The position numbers and the translations under genes are program-made. Shown in pieces: positions 18,842 to 28,326 of a stretch of DNA of 64,000 bases; position 1 is the stretch's first letter; each line of letters begins with the position of its first letter. The notes beneath the pieces are model-generated. The model made no database searches, was not told the origin of the DNA, and was given only the letters and a program-made list of their open reading frames with translations. Source of the stretch: Planctomycetota bacterium (GTDB lineage: Bacteria > Planctomycetota > Phycisphaerae > UBA1845 > UTPLA1). The stretch spans positions 62,001 to 126,000 of the forward strand of contig QEVG01000008.1 of the NCBI GenBank assembly GCA_003576905.1, read 5' to 3'.

Positions 18842-20014
18842 GTGAAGCCAGCCCAGGGCCCCGGTTTCGAGACACAATGCATTCACTTTGCCGAGGATCG
18901 CGAGGCCAACTTCGGCGCGGCCGCGCCGCCGCTCTATCAATGCTCGACATTTACTTATCCCGACTGCGAGCAGTTCGTTGGCCGCGCCCCCGGCAACGGG
19001 CGGTACGACTACACGCGCGTCGGTAACCCGACGACGGCGCTTCTTGAGAAGAAGTTGGCGGAACTGGAGGGCGGCGAGGCGGCGCGGGCATTCGGTTCAG
19101 GCATGGCGGCGATCTCGGCGGCGGTGCTTTCGTGCGTGAGGGCCGGGGAGCATGTCATCACAATTGACACTGTGTACGGGCCGACACGGCGGCTCCTGTC
19201 GGAGTACCTGCCGCGGTTCCACATCGAGACGACGTATGTGCGCGGCACCGAGGCGAGCGACTTTGAACGGGCCATCCGGCCGAACACGAAGCTGATCTAC
19301 CTCGAGTCGCCGTCGAGCCTGCTCTTTGAGCTTCAAGACCTGGCGGCGGTGGCGGCCTTGGCGCGGTCGCGGGGAATCTCGACCGTCTGCGACAATTCGA
19401 ACGCGACGCCGTTGTACCAGAACCCGCTGGCGCTCGGGGTGGACCTGGTGATGCACACGGCGTCGAAGTACATCGGCGGCCACAGCGACATCGTGGCCGG
19501 GCTTTTGGTCGGCTCGCGACAGCGGATTGCGGCCCTATCGACGATGGAAGGCGAGCTGCTCGGTGGCATCGCCGATCCGTTCTCGAGCTGGCTGATGCTG
19601 CGCGGCCTTCGGACACTGGCGATCCGCCTGGAGCGCCACGAGCGCAGCGCGACGCAGCTCGCGCGGCTGCTTGAGAGCGACATGCGCGTGGCACGAGTCT
19701 GGTATTCCGGGCTGGAGACCCATCCGCAGGTCCGGCTGGCGAAGCGCCAGATGCGCGGGCATGGCTGCCTGCTGAGCTTCGAGCTGCGGAAGCCGGGGCG
19801 CGAGGCGGCTTTTGCCTGCGTAAACGCCCTGCGGTACTTCGGAATCGCAGTGAGCTGGGGTGGCTACGAGAGCCTGGCGATTCCGGTGGAGGTCCCCGAT
19901 CCGGCCGACGGGCGTCGCAAGTGGATCGTCCGGCTGAGCGTGGGCCTGGAGTCGGTTGAGGACCTCAAGGCCGATTTGTACCAGGCGCTGACGGTGGCCT
20001 GCGGCGCGCAGTGA
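18842..20014 (+). CDS. Cys/Met-metabolism PLP-dependent enzyme (cystathionine gamma-synthase/lyase family)
   Basis: 390-residue fold-type I PLP enzyme acting on sulfur amino acids. Motifs: YDYTRVGNPT, ARAFGSGMAAISA, and the PLP lysine in MHTASKYIGGHSD. GTG 18842 is chosen because GGAGGG lies about five bases upstream and the homologous region begins there; the frame is open further upstream but runs antisense to the zinc-ribbon gene. Members include cystathionine gamma-synthase, gamma-lyase and methionine gamma-lyase; the reaction cannot be fixed from sequence alone. Confidence 0.88.
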   Translation: MKPAQGPGFETQCIHFAEDREANFGAAAPPLYQCSTFTYPDCEQFVGRAPGNGRYDYTRVGNPTTALLEKKLAELEGGEAARAFGSGMAAISAAVLSCVRAGEHVITIDTVYGPTRRLLSEYLPRFHIETTYVRGTEASDFERAIRPNTKLIYLESPSSLLFELQDLAAVAALARSRGISTVCDNSNATPLYQNPLALGVDLVMHTASKYIGGHSDIVAGLLVGSRQRIAALSTMEGELLGGIADPFSSWLMLRGLRTLAIRLERHERSATQLARLLESDMRVARVWYSGLETHPQVRLAKRQMRGHGCLLSFELRKPGREAAFACVNALRYFGIAVSWGGYESLAIPVEVPDPADGRRKWIVRLSVGLESVEDLKADLYQALTVACGAQ

Positions 20015-20066
20015 ATCGCGTTTTTTCCAACCTCTGATATTGCCAAGGGATATGGCGAGACCCCGG

Positions 20067-20095
20067 TTGTAGGGGGGTGCATGCCGGGCTACAAT
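20067..20095 (+). promoter_or_regulatory. Promoter of kdsC-lptC/A-like operon
   Basis: TTGTAG (20067-20072), 17 bases, TACAAT (20090-20095). An ATG at 20077 lies inside this promoter, so kdsC should start downstream of about 20101. Confidence 0.55.
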
Positions 20096-20178
20096 ATGGG
20101 CCCGATCCCAAAGGTCCAGGCGTTTTGGCCCGTGCGGGTGTGCCCGCGGGCGCGTGCGCCGTCGCCGGATATCCCGCC

Positions 20179-20667
20179 TTGCCGGTCATCAAGCTCCTGA
20201 TTCTCGATGTTGACGGCGTGTTGACCGGCGGCGAGTTGACCTATGACGAGCGCGGCTGCCTGACCAAGACTTTTCATGTGCAGGATGGCGGGGCGATTCG
20301 TTCGTGGCAGAAGGCCGGCGGACGGGTGGCGATCATCAGCGGCCGGACATCCGCGGCAGTGGCCGAGCGTGCCCGGGAGCTTCAGATCGATCTGGTCGCC
20401 CAGGGGGTCGGCGACAAGTTGCCAGTGTTTGAGAAGTTCTGCCGCGAGGCGGGGGTGAGCGCTGCCGAGGCGAGCTTCGTCGGCGATGACCTGCTCGATA
20501 TTCCGCCGATGCGGCGGTGCGGATACCCGATCGCGGTGGCCAATGCGGTTCCCGCGGTGAAGCGCGAGGCCCGGTACGTCACCGAGCGGCGCGGGGGCGC
20601 GGGGGCGATCGGCGAAGTGGTGCGGCGGCTCCTGCGGCACAACGCGACGCGCGACAAGTGCTGCTAA
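20179..20667 (+). CDS. kdsC: 3-deoxy-D-manno-octulosonate 8-phosphate phosphatase (KdsC)
   Basis: HAD-family phosphatase giving KDO for lipopolysaccharide core. From TTG 20179 the product has 162 residues: LLILDVDGVLTGG (nucleophile and general acid Asp), VQDGGAIRSWQKAGG, IISGRTS, and FVGDDLLDIPPM. GTG 20140 and TTG 20125 are alternative starts; ATG 20077 sits in the promoter. There is no cap domain, as expected for KdsC. It is followed after 68 bases by the LptC/OstA-like gene, the same pairing as kdsC-lptC in Escherichia coli. Confidence 0.88.
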   Translation: MPVIKLLILDVDGVLTGGELTYDERGCLTKTFHVQDGGAIRSWQKAGGRVAIISGRTSAAVAERARELQIDLVAQGVGDKLPVFEKFCREAGVSAAEASFVGDDLLDIPPMRRCGYPIAVANAVPAVKREARYVTERRGGAGAIGEVVRRLLRHNATRDKCC

Positions 20668-20735
20668 GGCCGCGGCGCGGCGGCGGACGCTGTTAGCGAA
20701 GACGAGAACCGGACCAGGACCCGGATACAAAGCTG

Positions 20736-23700
20736 ATGAACAATGGCCTGTATAAAAAGCTGATGCTGATGGGTGTGACGTTCCTCATGGCCGTGGGGGC
20801 GTACCTGCTCTTTACCAGTGCGGACCACGCGGCCAAGCCCAAGGACAATCCGGAGGCGCCGGAGGCGGTTCGAAAGTTCGTCAGCCGGCCGCCGACAACG
20901 CAGCAGACGGTGACCTCCCTCGGCGACGCGGGCATGTCGTTTTCACCGGGCGACCAGACACGCGTGAAAATCTACGACGAAGTCACCGGCCGGCTGAAGT
21001 ACATCTTCGAGGCGAAGAGCTGGGAGCCGATCTCTGAGTCGGACTATCGGTTGCGCGATCTGGCGATCCAGATTTACATGCCGCGCGGCGAGATTACCTA
21101 TATCAACTCCGACCAGGCGGAGGTCACGCTGGTGCGGACGAGCGGAACGCGGGTCGATCCGAAGCGCGGGCGGCTCTGGGGCAACGTGAAAGTGACCATC
21201 GACAGGACGACGGCGAAGTGGCGCGAGGAGCACCCCGACTTGGCGGATCGCTTCAGCCACCCGGACGATCTGATCAACATCACGCTTTCGGAAGCGCGGT
21301 TCGACATGGACCGGGCGGAACTACTGACCGACGGCGAGGTGTTCGTCGACAGCAGCGAGGCGCGGATCGAGAACTGCCGCGGGCTGACGGTCCAGTGGGA
21401 CCAGGTGGACAACCGCATCGACCTGCTTCGCTTCGAGCACGGCGGGCGAATGACGCTGCGCCGCGGCGGAAAGATGGTGGACTTCGCCATGCCGGGGGCG
21501 ATGCGCGACACGAAAAAGAAGAACAAGGCAAAGGCGGCGGGCGCGCAGAGCGGCGCAGCGGCGTTCAGCGCTCCGAAGGCGGCGGCGATGCGTCCCATGT
21601 CGGTCGCGGCGATCACCGCGGCCGAGGCGGCGGCGGAGATACGCGAGGAGAGCGGGCTCGTCTCGACGAACCAGCCGAAGTCCATTCGCGCGGCGACGGC
21701 CTCTCCGACTCTTCAGACCGGGCAGGTCCGCAGCAAGGAAGAACTGGCCGCGGCGGTCGGAGCAATGCAGAGCGAAGCGCGGTCGGCCAAGTCGGGCGAA
21801 CCGCTCGTGCACTCGGTCATTGACGAGGCGCTGGCGAAGGAGCGGAGCCGCGTGCAGACCTATCGGGCGATCTTCACGAATGAGGTCGTCGTGGAACAGG
21901 TGGACGGACTGCGCACGATCGGCAAGATCGAGGCGGATCGGCTCGAGGTGAACTTCGATTTCGGCAAGAAACAGCGGAAGATCGCGGCCGAGCGGCCGCG
22001 GCCGCAGGCGCCTGCCAGTGTTGCCGATGCGCAGGCCACGCCGCTGGAAACCGAGGAGACGGGCCTGTCGCAGAATCCGCCGGATGAGGACAAGACGAAG
22101 CTGACGCTCATCTGGAACGGCCCGCTGGAGATGCGGCCGATCATCGCAGAGCCGGCGGAGCAGACGGGCGATCGGTTTGACGCCATTGCGAATGGCGCTC
22201 CGGTGAAGATCTACAGCGAACAGGCGGGCAAGGACAAGGTGGCGACGGCCTTCTGCGATCAGCTTGTCTATCGGCACGAGCGGCGGCAGGTGTGGATGTC
22301 CGGCGGCGACGCCCGGCCCGTGAAGATTCACGTCGATGGATCAGGCGGGCTGTCGGGGCGGGAAGTGTTTTTTGATCAGCAGCGCGGCCTGGGTCACGTG
22401 GACGGGCCCGGTCTGATGACCGACGACCGCGATGAAGATGCGCCGGACGGCGAGGGCTCGCCGATCTTCGCGGCGGCCTCGGGGATGGGCGGCGACGGCG
22501 CGAAGGCGCAGGGCCGGCCGCGCGATCCGGTGGAGATTCGCTGGACGCGTGGGGTCGACTTTGAACTGGGCGCGCGGACGGTGACCGTCATCAATGATGC
22601 GACCGGGATGGCCGAGGAGAAGAACCGGGAGTTTCTGCGCCGCGCGTGGTTTCATGGCGAGGTGTCGATCCGCCAGGGCGAGGACAGCCTGACCGGCGAC
22701 GAGGTCGCCGTCACGTTCGGCGCGCCGATGTCGGGCGAAGACGTCGCCGATCACATTTCGCATTTGAGCATGACCGGCAACGTGCGGCTGGTGCGAGGCG
22801 ACGACGTGCTCGCGGGCGACCGGCTCGAGGTGCAGATGGCCCTCGCGCCGGACGGCCGGAGCCTGCCAAGCATCGTGGACGCCGCCGGCGATGTGCTCGC
22901 CAAGCAGGAAGCCCGCGAGATTCGCGCGGACAAGATGCTCGTCCACATGACGGCGCTACCGGGCAAGCCGCGGACGGCCCCGGACGGCAAGACGACGATC
23001 CCGGGCAAGTCGCGTCCGGGGATTGAGACCGTGGACGCGACCGGTCGAGTGCTGGTGCGCGACCCGGGGCAGAATCTGAAGATCAGCCGGGCGCGTTCGC
23101 TCAAGGCGCGGATGCGGAACGGCAACGAGCTGGCGTGGGCATCGATCCTGAGCGGTACGCCGGGACGTTTTGCGCGGACGCGGTACGGCGACGTGGCGCT
23201 GCACGGGGAGCGTATCGAGATCGACATGACGCGGCAGTCGATTGAGGTGCCCGGGCCGGGTGAATCGTTCATGCGGACGACGGAGGATTTCGGCGGTCGG
23301 AAGCTGAGCGAACCGACGATCGTGCGGACGAAGTGGTCGGACCGGATGCAGTTTCACCTGGAGAGGAACTACGGAGTGTTTCTCGGGGACATCGTGAGCC
23401 GGACCGACAATTTCACGATGAAATGCGACAAGCTGACGGTGCGGTTCGCCAAGGCGCCGCCTGCGGCTCCGCGCGAAAAGGAGAAGGAAATCTCGCCGCT
23501 GCGGCTGCTCGCCGACGTGCGGCGGGAGGCGGCGATGGCCAGCACGTTCTTCTCGCCGGGGGCGGTGGTTGGGTACGCGGCGACGCGGCTGCTTTACGGC
23601 CTGCCGCAGGGAAGGGTCCTGGGGCGTTATGCGCCGTCCCTCGGGGGCGATTCGGAGGGCGCGACGATCGAGTACGCTGCGATCAGCGGCGAGCGCAAGA

Positions 23701-24515
23701 AGCCGGTCTATGTCGTCGCCGAGGGCCACGCGGAGGCGATCAGCACGGAACACGCGCCGCGGTCGGGTCTTCGGCTGCGGGGCCGGCTCCTGTCGCGGGC
23801 GCGGATCGCGGCGGATCAGATCGCGGTCGACCTGAATGCGCAGCAGATGAACATACCGTGCAAGGGCACGCTGCTGCTGGAGGACTACCAATTTGATCCG
23901 CGGGCGCGGCAAGCGCAGGCGATGGCCTCGCGCAGCGCGTCTCCGATGATGAGCAGCCTGCGCAGCGACGGGCCGAGCCAGACGGCCGTCACGTGGCAGA
24001 ACTCGATGGATTACTTCGTGGACCGCAATCTCGTGGTGTTCGACCGTGATGTGACCATGATGCATCGAAGCGGGCGTGAGATGGTCATGCAGGGCGAACT
24101 GGCCACGGCGATGGGAGTCGATCCGGACCAGTTGCTGCGGATCGGCAAGGGGCGCATCGCCACGCTGCGGTGCGGCAACCTGCTGCTGGAGTTCAAGACA
24201 CAGAAGACGGAGAAGTCCGATGGCCAGCGCTCGCCGACGGATGCCGTGCGCTCGACCGATCTTCAGCGGCTTATCGCGCGGCAGGCCGTGCACATGCGCG
24301 AGAACACGCGGAGCCTGACCGGCGAGCACCTGCAATACCTCGCCGATATCGGCGAGATTCGCGTGGAGGGCGGCCCCGGATTCGAGGCGACCATCATGGA
24401 CGAGGAGGAGCGGAGCGGGCGGTTCATGACCTGGCGCGGGCCGGTGCTGGTGTGGAATCGCAACACCGGGCACATCGACGCACCCCGGGCGACTATCCGC
24501 ACGAGCCAGCGGTGA
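20736..24515 (+). CDS. Giant LptC/OstA(LptA)-like lipopolysaccharide export protein
   Basis: 1259 residues, far longer than LptC (about 190) or LptA (about 185). An N-terminal membrane anchor (KLMLMGVTFLMAVGAYLLF) is followed by an LptC-like segment (about 60-135). Several OstA-like beta-repeat units come next, recognisable by sequences such as GNVRLVRGDDVLAGDRLEV, FHGEVSIRQGEDSLTGDEV, LGDIVSRTDNFTMKCDKL and FDRDVTMMHRSGREMVMQ. Ala/Pro-rich linkers separate them. Downstream of kdsC it occupies the place of lptC-lptA, so one protein may serve as both anchor and periplasmic bridge. No lptB follows. The domain reading is by eye; the role in lipopolysaccharide transport is inferred from context and repeats. 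Confidence 0.72.
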   Translation: MNNGLYKKLMLMGVTFLMAVGAYLLFTSADHAAKPKDNPEAPEAVRKFVSRPPTTQQTVTSLGDAGMSFSPGDQTRVKIYDEVTGRLKYIFEAKSWEPISESDYRLRDLAIQIYMPRGEITYINSDQAEVTLVRTSGTRVDPKRGRLWGNVKVTIDRTTAKWREEHPDLADRFSHPDDLINITLSEARFDMDRAELLTDGEVFVDSSEARIENCRGLTVQWDQVDNRIDLLRFEHGGRMTLRRGGKMVDFAMPGAMRDTKKKNKAKAAGAQSGAAAFSAPKAAAMRPMSVAAITAAEAAAEIREESGLVSTNQPKSIRAATASPTLQTGQVRSKEELAAAVGAMQSEARSAKSGEPLVHSVIDEALAKERSRVQTYRAIFTNEVVVEQVDGLRTIGKIEADRLEVNFDFGKKQRKIAAERPRPQAPASVADAQATPLETEETGLSQNPPDEDKTKLTLIWNGPLEMRPIIAEPAEQTGDRFDAIANGAPVKIYSEQAGKDKVATAFCDQLVYRHERRQVWMSGGDARPVKIHVDGSGGLSGREVFFDQQRGLGHVDGPGLMTDDRDEDAPDGEGSPIFAAASGMGGDGAKAQGRPRDPVEIRWTRGVDFELGARTVTVINDATGMAEEKNREFLRRAWFHGEVSIRQGEDSLTGDEVAVTFGAPMSGEDVADHISHLSMTGNVRLVRGDDVLAGDRLEVQMALAPDGRSLPSIVDAAGDVLAKQEAREIRADKMLVHMTALPGKPRTAPDGKTTIPGKSRPGIETVDATGRVLVRDPGQNLKISRARSLKARMRNGNELAWASILSGTPGRFARTRYGDVALHGERIEIDMTRQSIEVPGPGESFMRTTEDFGGRKLSEPTIVRTKWSDRMQFHLERNYGVFLGDIVSRTDNFTMKCDKLTVRFAKAPPAAPREKEKEISPLRLLADVRREAAMASTFFSPGAVVGYAATRLLYGLPQGRVLGRYAPSLGGDSEGATIEYAAISGERKKPVYVVAEGHAEAISTEHAPRSGLRLRGRLLSRARIAADQIAVDLNAQQMNIPCKGTLLLEDYQFDPRARQAQAMASRSASPMMSSLRSDGPSQTAVTWQNSMDYFVDRNLVVFDRDVTMMHRSGREMVMQGELATAMGVDPDQLLRIGKGRIATLRCGNLLLEFKTQKTEKSDGQRSPTDAVRSTDLQRLIARQAVHMRENTRSLTGEHLQYLADIGEIRVEGGPGFEATIMDEEERSGRFMTWRGPVLVWNRNTGHIDAPRATIRTSQR

Positions 24516-25440
24516 CGGGGGGCCGCGCGGGCCCTCGGAATTCGGGGCAAAACGGATCAAAAATTCGTGCCAGAGACTTGCCTTTGTCTCACTCGTGGGA
24601 AGAATTGATACGAGAGGCCGAGGACGGGCCTGAACGCCGCGAGGCGTCGCACGATCTTACGCGACGCCGAGATATCTGAAGCGCGGCGGACGGGCGCGTC
24701 GATCGACCGCGGGCTCGGGACTTCGAGCCGGCGGCGGGTCGCCTCGCGGCGTGCACGTAGAACGCCGCCAAGTCAGCGCGGAACTCGCACTTCGTCAGCG
24801 CAGCTTGTTTCCTCGACGGCGTCCAGGCCGGGTACTCCGGCCGTAGCGGCGCAACATCACAATTGACGCGGGATGTGGGAGCAAATGGGCAGACGGCGGC
24901 GCAGCGCGCCGCGGTTGCGGGAGCGCGCGTGCGCCCCGTGGAGTGAGGATTATGCGCCGCCGGTTGACAATAGTGCCAGGATCAGGGCTCTTCCGGGGGC
25001 GCGACCCGTTTGCACGCGGAGCTTTCCTCCGATCGGGCGGTCGCGGGGCGCCGGCGACGGCGCATCCGGCGGATGCCGTGTGGAGTGGGATGCCGCCGGA
25101 GCGCATCGCGGCGTTTCGCGGCCCCCGACGACCGGAAAGCCCATCGAACGACCGAACTTCGATTTCAGCAGAACTCGCGACCGGGAGTCGCGCAGCGACT
25201 GGGGGGACTCCCGCCGCGCCCTATTTCAAATGCAACATGCGTGCATCCTGCCGCCGGCGAGCCGCGGCCTTCCCTCGGCCGGTGGGGGTCGGTTGCAGGG
25301 TGCACATTCAGGACTGCGAATGTCGCAGCCGGCATGAAAGAAGCCCGCCGGCGCCCGATGCGCGACCGTATGGCTCGTCGCGCTCCGACGGGCCCGGCTG
25401 GTGCTTTCCGTGAGGGGTGGACGCCGGTTGCGTTAACGCG

Positions 25441-25480
25441 AAGACCGCGTGGGGGAAATGGGGAGAGATCACGCGGTCTT
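25441..25480. terminator. Long hairpin, 11-bp perfect stem
   Basis: Arms 25441-25451 and 25470-25480 are exact inverted copies with an 18-base loop. No clear T-run follows on either strand. It may act as a transcription terminator or transcript-end stabiliser together with the next hairpin. Confidence 0.45.
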
Positions 25481-25488
25481 CCATAATC

Positions 25489-25529
25489 GGCCGTGGTGGG
25501 ACGCGGGAGTCCACCACGGCCGAGTTTCT
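25489..25529 (+). terminator. Terminator-like hairpin with T-rich tail
   Basis: Arms at 25489-25502 and 25509-25521 pair over 13 bases with one bulged G. GAGTTTCTTTC follows on the plus strand. It lies just beyond the 3' end of the minus-strand isomerase gene, so it could block transcription from either side. Confidence 0.5.
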
Positions 25530-25550
25530 TTCGCGATCTTCCGGGCGCGT

Positions 25551-26345
25551 TCAGGGCAGGTACTTCTCGAACTCCGCGCGGGCGCGGGCCAGTTCCAGTT
25601 CGGGGCGGGCCGCCGTCGTACGTGTCAGAATCATGTCACCGCCGAAACCCGCCTCGGTCAGCGCGGCGAGGAAGGCCGCCGGGTTGAGCTGGCCCTCGCC
25701 CAGGGCGGTTTCGTGGCCGACCGCGCCGGCCGCGCCGGCGACCGCATCGCGTGCCCGGACAAGGGCGATCCGGCCCGGCAGCGCCTCGGCGACGTGGTGC
25801 GGGTCCTCCCCCTGCATGAGCATCGCGCCCGCGTCGCAGCAGGACGCGAGGTACGGGCAGTTGAGTTCCCTCAGCAGTTCATTCAGCGCCGAGGCGGAAA
25901 TGCCCGCCGTTTCAAGCGCGACGCGTACGCCGAACCGATCCGCGTCGTCGGCCAGGACGGCGAGCGCCTCCCGAGCGCGATCCCCGATGACGCCTTCCGG
26001 CTGCCGGACGGGCCTGCCCATCGCCGTGGATACGACCGGGACGCGCAGTTCGGAGGCGAGCCGGACGATTCCGCGCATCTGATCGAGGCGGCGCTCACCC
26101 GCCGTCGGGTCGTCGTAGCCCGCTCCATCCGCCGGGCCGCGCAGGCTGGCGAGGCGCAACCCCATGTCTTCCATGTGTCGCGCGAAATGACGCCGCCCGG
26201 TCGCGGAGAGCTCGGCGGGTGAAATCGGTCCGGTGACGGCGCTCAAATCGACCGCGCGGAATCCAAGTGCCCGCGCACGATTAAGTGCGGCCTTGACCTC
26301 AAGCCGGAAATCGTCCGCACAGACCGCGAGTGAAACCGGAGTCAT
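25551..26345 (-). CDS. Sugar phosphate isomerase/epimerase-like TIM-barrel protein
   Basis: 264 residues of the AP-endonuclease-2-like TIM-barrel superfamily. It begins MTPVSLAVCADDF, has GFRAVDLSA, a long helix with ARHMEDMGLRLASLRG, VRVALETAG with a likely metal Glu, and PYLASCCDAGAML. Many members are xylose-isomerase-like or inosose-type enzymes, or have no known substrate. It is a single gene with no operon partner. General fold confident, substrate unknown. Confidence 0.78.
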   Translation of the reverse strand: MTPVSLAVCADDFRLEVKAALNRARALGFRAVDLSAVTGPISPAELSATGRRHFARHMEDMGLRLASLRGPADGAGYDDPTAGERRLDQMRGIVRLASELRVPVVSTAMGRPVRQPEGVIGDRAREALAVLADDADRFGVRVALETAGISASALNELLRELNCPYLASCCDAGAMLMQGEDPHHVAEALPGRIALVRARDAVAGAAGAVGHETALGEGQLNPAAFLAALTEAGFGGDMILTRTTAARPELELARARAEFEKYLP

Positions 26346-26418
26346 GAATGAATCCCGGGGTCCTTGGACGCAGGGGGCGTGCAGGATGACACAGGCGGCG
26401 TCGCGAGGCCCGGAATGA

Positions 26419-26449
26419 TTGTAACGAGGGTGCCCGGCTCGTGTATAAG
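26419..26449 (+). promoter_or_regulatory. Possible promoter of cytochrome c gene
   Basis: TTGTAA (26419-26424) and TATAAG (26444-26449) with a 19-base spacer, longer than ideal. It would give a leader of roughly 110 bases before the ATG at 26564. Confidence 0.3.
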
Positions 26450-26563
26450 TCGAGGTATTGATCTGTTGTGAGTTGACAGAGGATGGTATCCGGCAAGAAT
26501 CCGGCCAGCCGACCGGTCGAAGGGACCCTGGGCAATTCGGGAACTTTTTTTGGGAGATGACTT

Positions 26564-27007
26564 ATGAGAAGAATCGGAAGCGTTCGAGCGATTGGAGCGG
26601 TGGCGATCGTATCGCTACTGGCGGCGGGATTGATCGCGACCGCACAGGCACAGCCGAAGCCGGGAGGGGTCGCCGCGGGATCGCCGGGTAGCCCGTACAA
26701 GCCGGTTCAGTCGTTGCACCACATGATGGAAGGGCAGAACAAGCTGCTGAAGGAGATCAAGGCGGGCATCATCGACAAGGCGCTGAAGGACGCGATGGTG
26801 TCGGCATGGATCCTGGCCGAGATTTCCAACTCGAACCAGTATCAGAATGAAGATCCGGCCTATCGGGAGTTGGCGGTCCGGGTATCGCAACAGTGCGTTG
26901 AACTGGCGCAGACGCTCAAGAAGGGCGATGAGAAGGCGGCGATGACGCAGTTGAATGCCGTCGGCCAGACCTGCGGCGCCTGCCACGACAAGTTCAAGAA
27001 GGATTAA
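26564..27007 (+). CDS. Periplasmic cytochrome c with C-terminal CxxCH (cytochrome c'-like)
   Basis: 147 residues. It has a signal peptide (AVAIVSLLAAGLIATAQA), a mostly helical body and a single haem site, CGACH, five residues from the end. A C-terminal CxxCH on a helical bundle is typical of class II cytochromes (c' and c-556). GGGAG precedes the ATG by about seven bases. It is a likely client of the System II assembly protein at 4948-9099. A strong hairpin terminator follows. Confidence 0.82.
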   Translation: MRRIGSVRAIGAVAIVSLLAAGLIATAQAQPKPGGVAAGSPGSPYKPVQSLHHMMEGQNKLLKEIKAGIIDKALKDAMVSAWILAEISNSNQYQNEDPAYRELAVRVSQQCVELAQTLKKGDEKAAMTQLNAVGQTCGACHDKFKKD

Positions 27008-27042
27008 GGCGGGCGCGCGAGCGTCGAGGGCGATCGTCGATA

Positions 27043-27076
27043 TCGGCGCGGACCCGCGGGCCCGCGCCGAATTTTT
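27043..27076 (+). terminator. Rho-independent terminator after cytochrome c gene
   Basis: Perfect 9-bp arms (27043-27051 and 27062-27070) with a GC-rich loop, followed directly by ATTTTTG. It lies 36 bases after the cytochrome stop codon. Confidence 0.75.
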
Positions 27077-27158
27077 GTGCGCGGGGCGGATGGATGGTCG
27101 CGCGCGGCGGCGCGGATATGCCTTGCGGTACGATCCGGGCTGGATTCGGCTGAGGGGC

Positions 27159-28175
27159 TTAGCGCGAGGCGACCTGTTCGCCGGCGGCGGCGAGTTCGGC
27201 CCGCCGCTGGCGTTCGACCAGCTTGTCGAGCGTCTCATCGCTGACGGCGATGAAGCGGCCGCGCGTCGCAGTGGAGACTTCGGCGAGCCCGGGCTGCCTG
27301 GCAGCATCGCCGAGGGCGATGACGTTGACCACGGCACCGGTCTGCTCGGCCGTCTGGCGGAGGACGTTCAATTCGTCGTCATCGACCGACTTGGCAAGGA
27401 CGAGGAAGAGTTCGTCGGCGTACCAGTTCGAGGTGACCGAGAGGGCGCGGGCGAGGTTTGTCTTTCCGGAGGCGAGCCGCGCGGTGAGGATGTTTCGGGC
27501 GCCGGCCAGATCGGTCGCGGGCTCGGCCACTTCGACCAGGCCCTGGTTTCCTTCGCCGATGGCCTGGGCGATGCCGTAGCGCTTCGCGCCGAGGGCAATC
27601 TGAGCGTTTACTGAATTGGTCAGGTAGGCTACCTTGTCGATGTAGGGGGCCATCGAGCTGTCACCATCGACGACGTAGCCGATGGTCGTGCCGGTCAGCG
27701 GGCGGCCGAAGTAGTGGGTAAGCGGATCGGCGGTCGCGAGCGCGATCGCTTCGTCGGAGGCGTCGGCGGGCAGATGGATCCGTTCGCCGGCGTCGGTCAC
27801 TGCGAGCGGCGCGGTGGACCGGGCTTCGCCGGAGAGATACCACGCCGGCAGCACAACGGCGATCGCCAGGGCGGCCAGTGCGGCCGAGACCCGCGCCGGT
27901 GTGAGGAATCGATGCCACGACCGGCGGGCGGGCGACGCGGGGGCGCGGAAGGGTGGGGCCTGCTGGGCCGCGCTTGGGCGGCTGCGCGAACTCACCTCGC
28001 TCTTGAGAGCCGGACGGGCGGGTCGCGTTGCAGGTCGAACGCCCGAAGAGGAAGATGTTTCGGAGGGGACGGAGAGTAGAGTGCGACAGTACTGGCACCG
28101 GCAGTGCGCACCGGCGAATGCCTCCTCGAGGACAAGGAGCCGATGGCAATTCTCGCACTTCAGGTGCAGCGGCAT
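27159..28175 (-). CDS. Zinc-ribbon, membrane-anchored VWA-like protein
   Basis: 338 residues. The N-terminal zinc ribbon (CENC...CQYC) is followed by a Ser/Pro/Arg-rich linker, one membrane helix (VSAALAALAIAVVLPAWYL) and a C-terminal von Willebrand A-like domain. The MIDAS-like DxSxS motif is in VVDGDSSM. Later VWA strands include ADELFLVLAKSVDD and VVNVIALGDAA. This ribbon-linker-helix-domain order is frequent in Planctomycetota. Partner and function unknown. Confidence 0.7.
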   Translation of the reverse strand: MPLHLKCENCHRLLVLEEAFAGAHCRCQYCRTLLSVPSETSSSSGVRPATRPARPALKSEVSSRSRPSAAQQAPPFRAPASPARRSWHRFLTPARVSAALAALAIAVVLPAWYLSGEARSTAPLAVTDAGERIHLPADASDEAIALATADPLTHYFGRPLTGTTIGYVVDGDSSMAPYIDKVAYLTNSVNAQIALGAKRYGIAQAIGEGNQGLVEVAEPATDLAGARNILTARLASGKTNLARALSVTSNWYADELFLVLAKSVDDDELNVLRQTAEQTGAVVNVIALGDAARQPGLAEVSTATRGRFIAVSDETLDKLVERQRRAELAAAGEQVASR

Positions 28176-28326
28176 TTGGTCCGCTCCCGACTAGAATCCA
28201 CCCGGGATAAGCACCGCTTGCACGCGAAAGACGCGTGCAGCCATGAGAGTATACGCGGCAATTTAGATGCTCGTCGCCGCGCTGGCGCAACTTTGAGCGT
28301 GATTGAGACGATTCACGCCCACGGTC

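Larger units (their letters stand above)
24516..25550. other. About 1 kb without a convincing gene
   Basis: Open frames here are Arg/Pro/Gly-rich, lack recognisable domains and look like GC-driven chance frames. What is visible: a hairpin with 8-bp arms (24643-24650 and 24661-24668), a pair of alternative hairpins around 25183-25212, and two long hairpins at 25441-25480 and 25489-25521 near the end. It could be a decayed gene or a transcribed non-coding region. Confidence 0.5.

Noticed and set aside
24943-25413. 156-codon open frame in the gene-poor region
   Set aside because: Arg/Pro/Ser-rich with no domain, overlapping other chance frames. No good ribosome-binding site.
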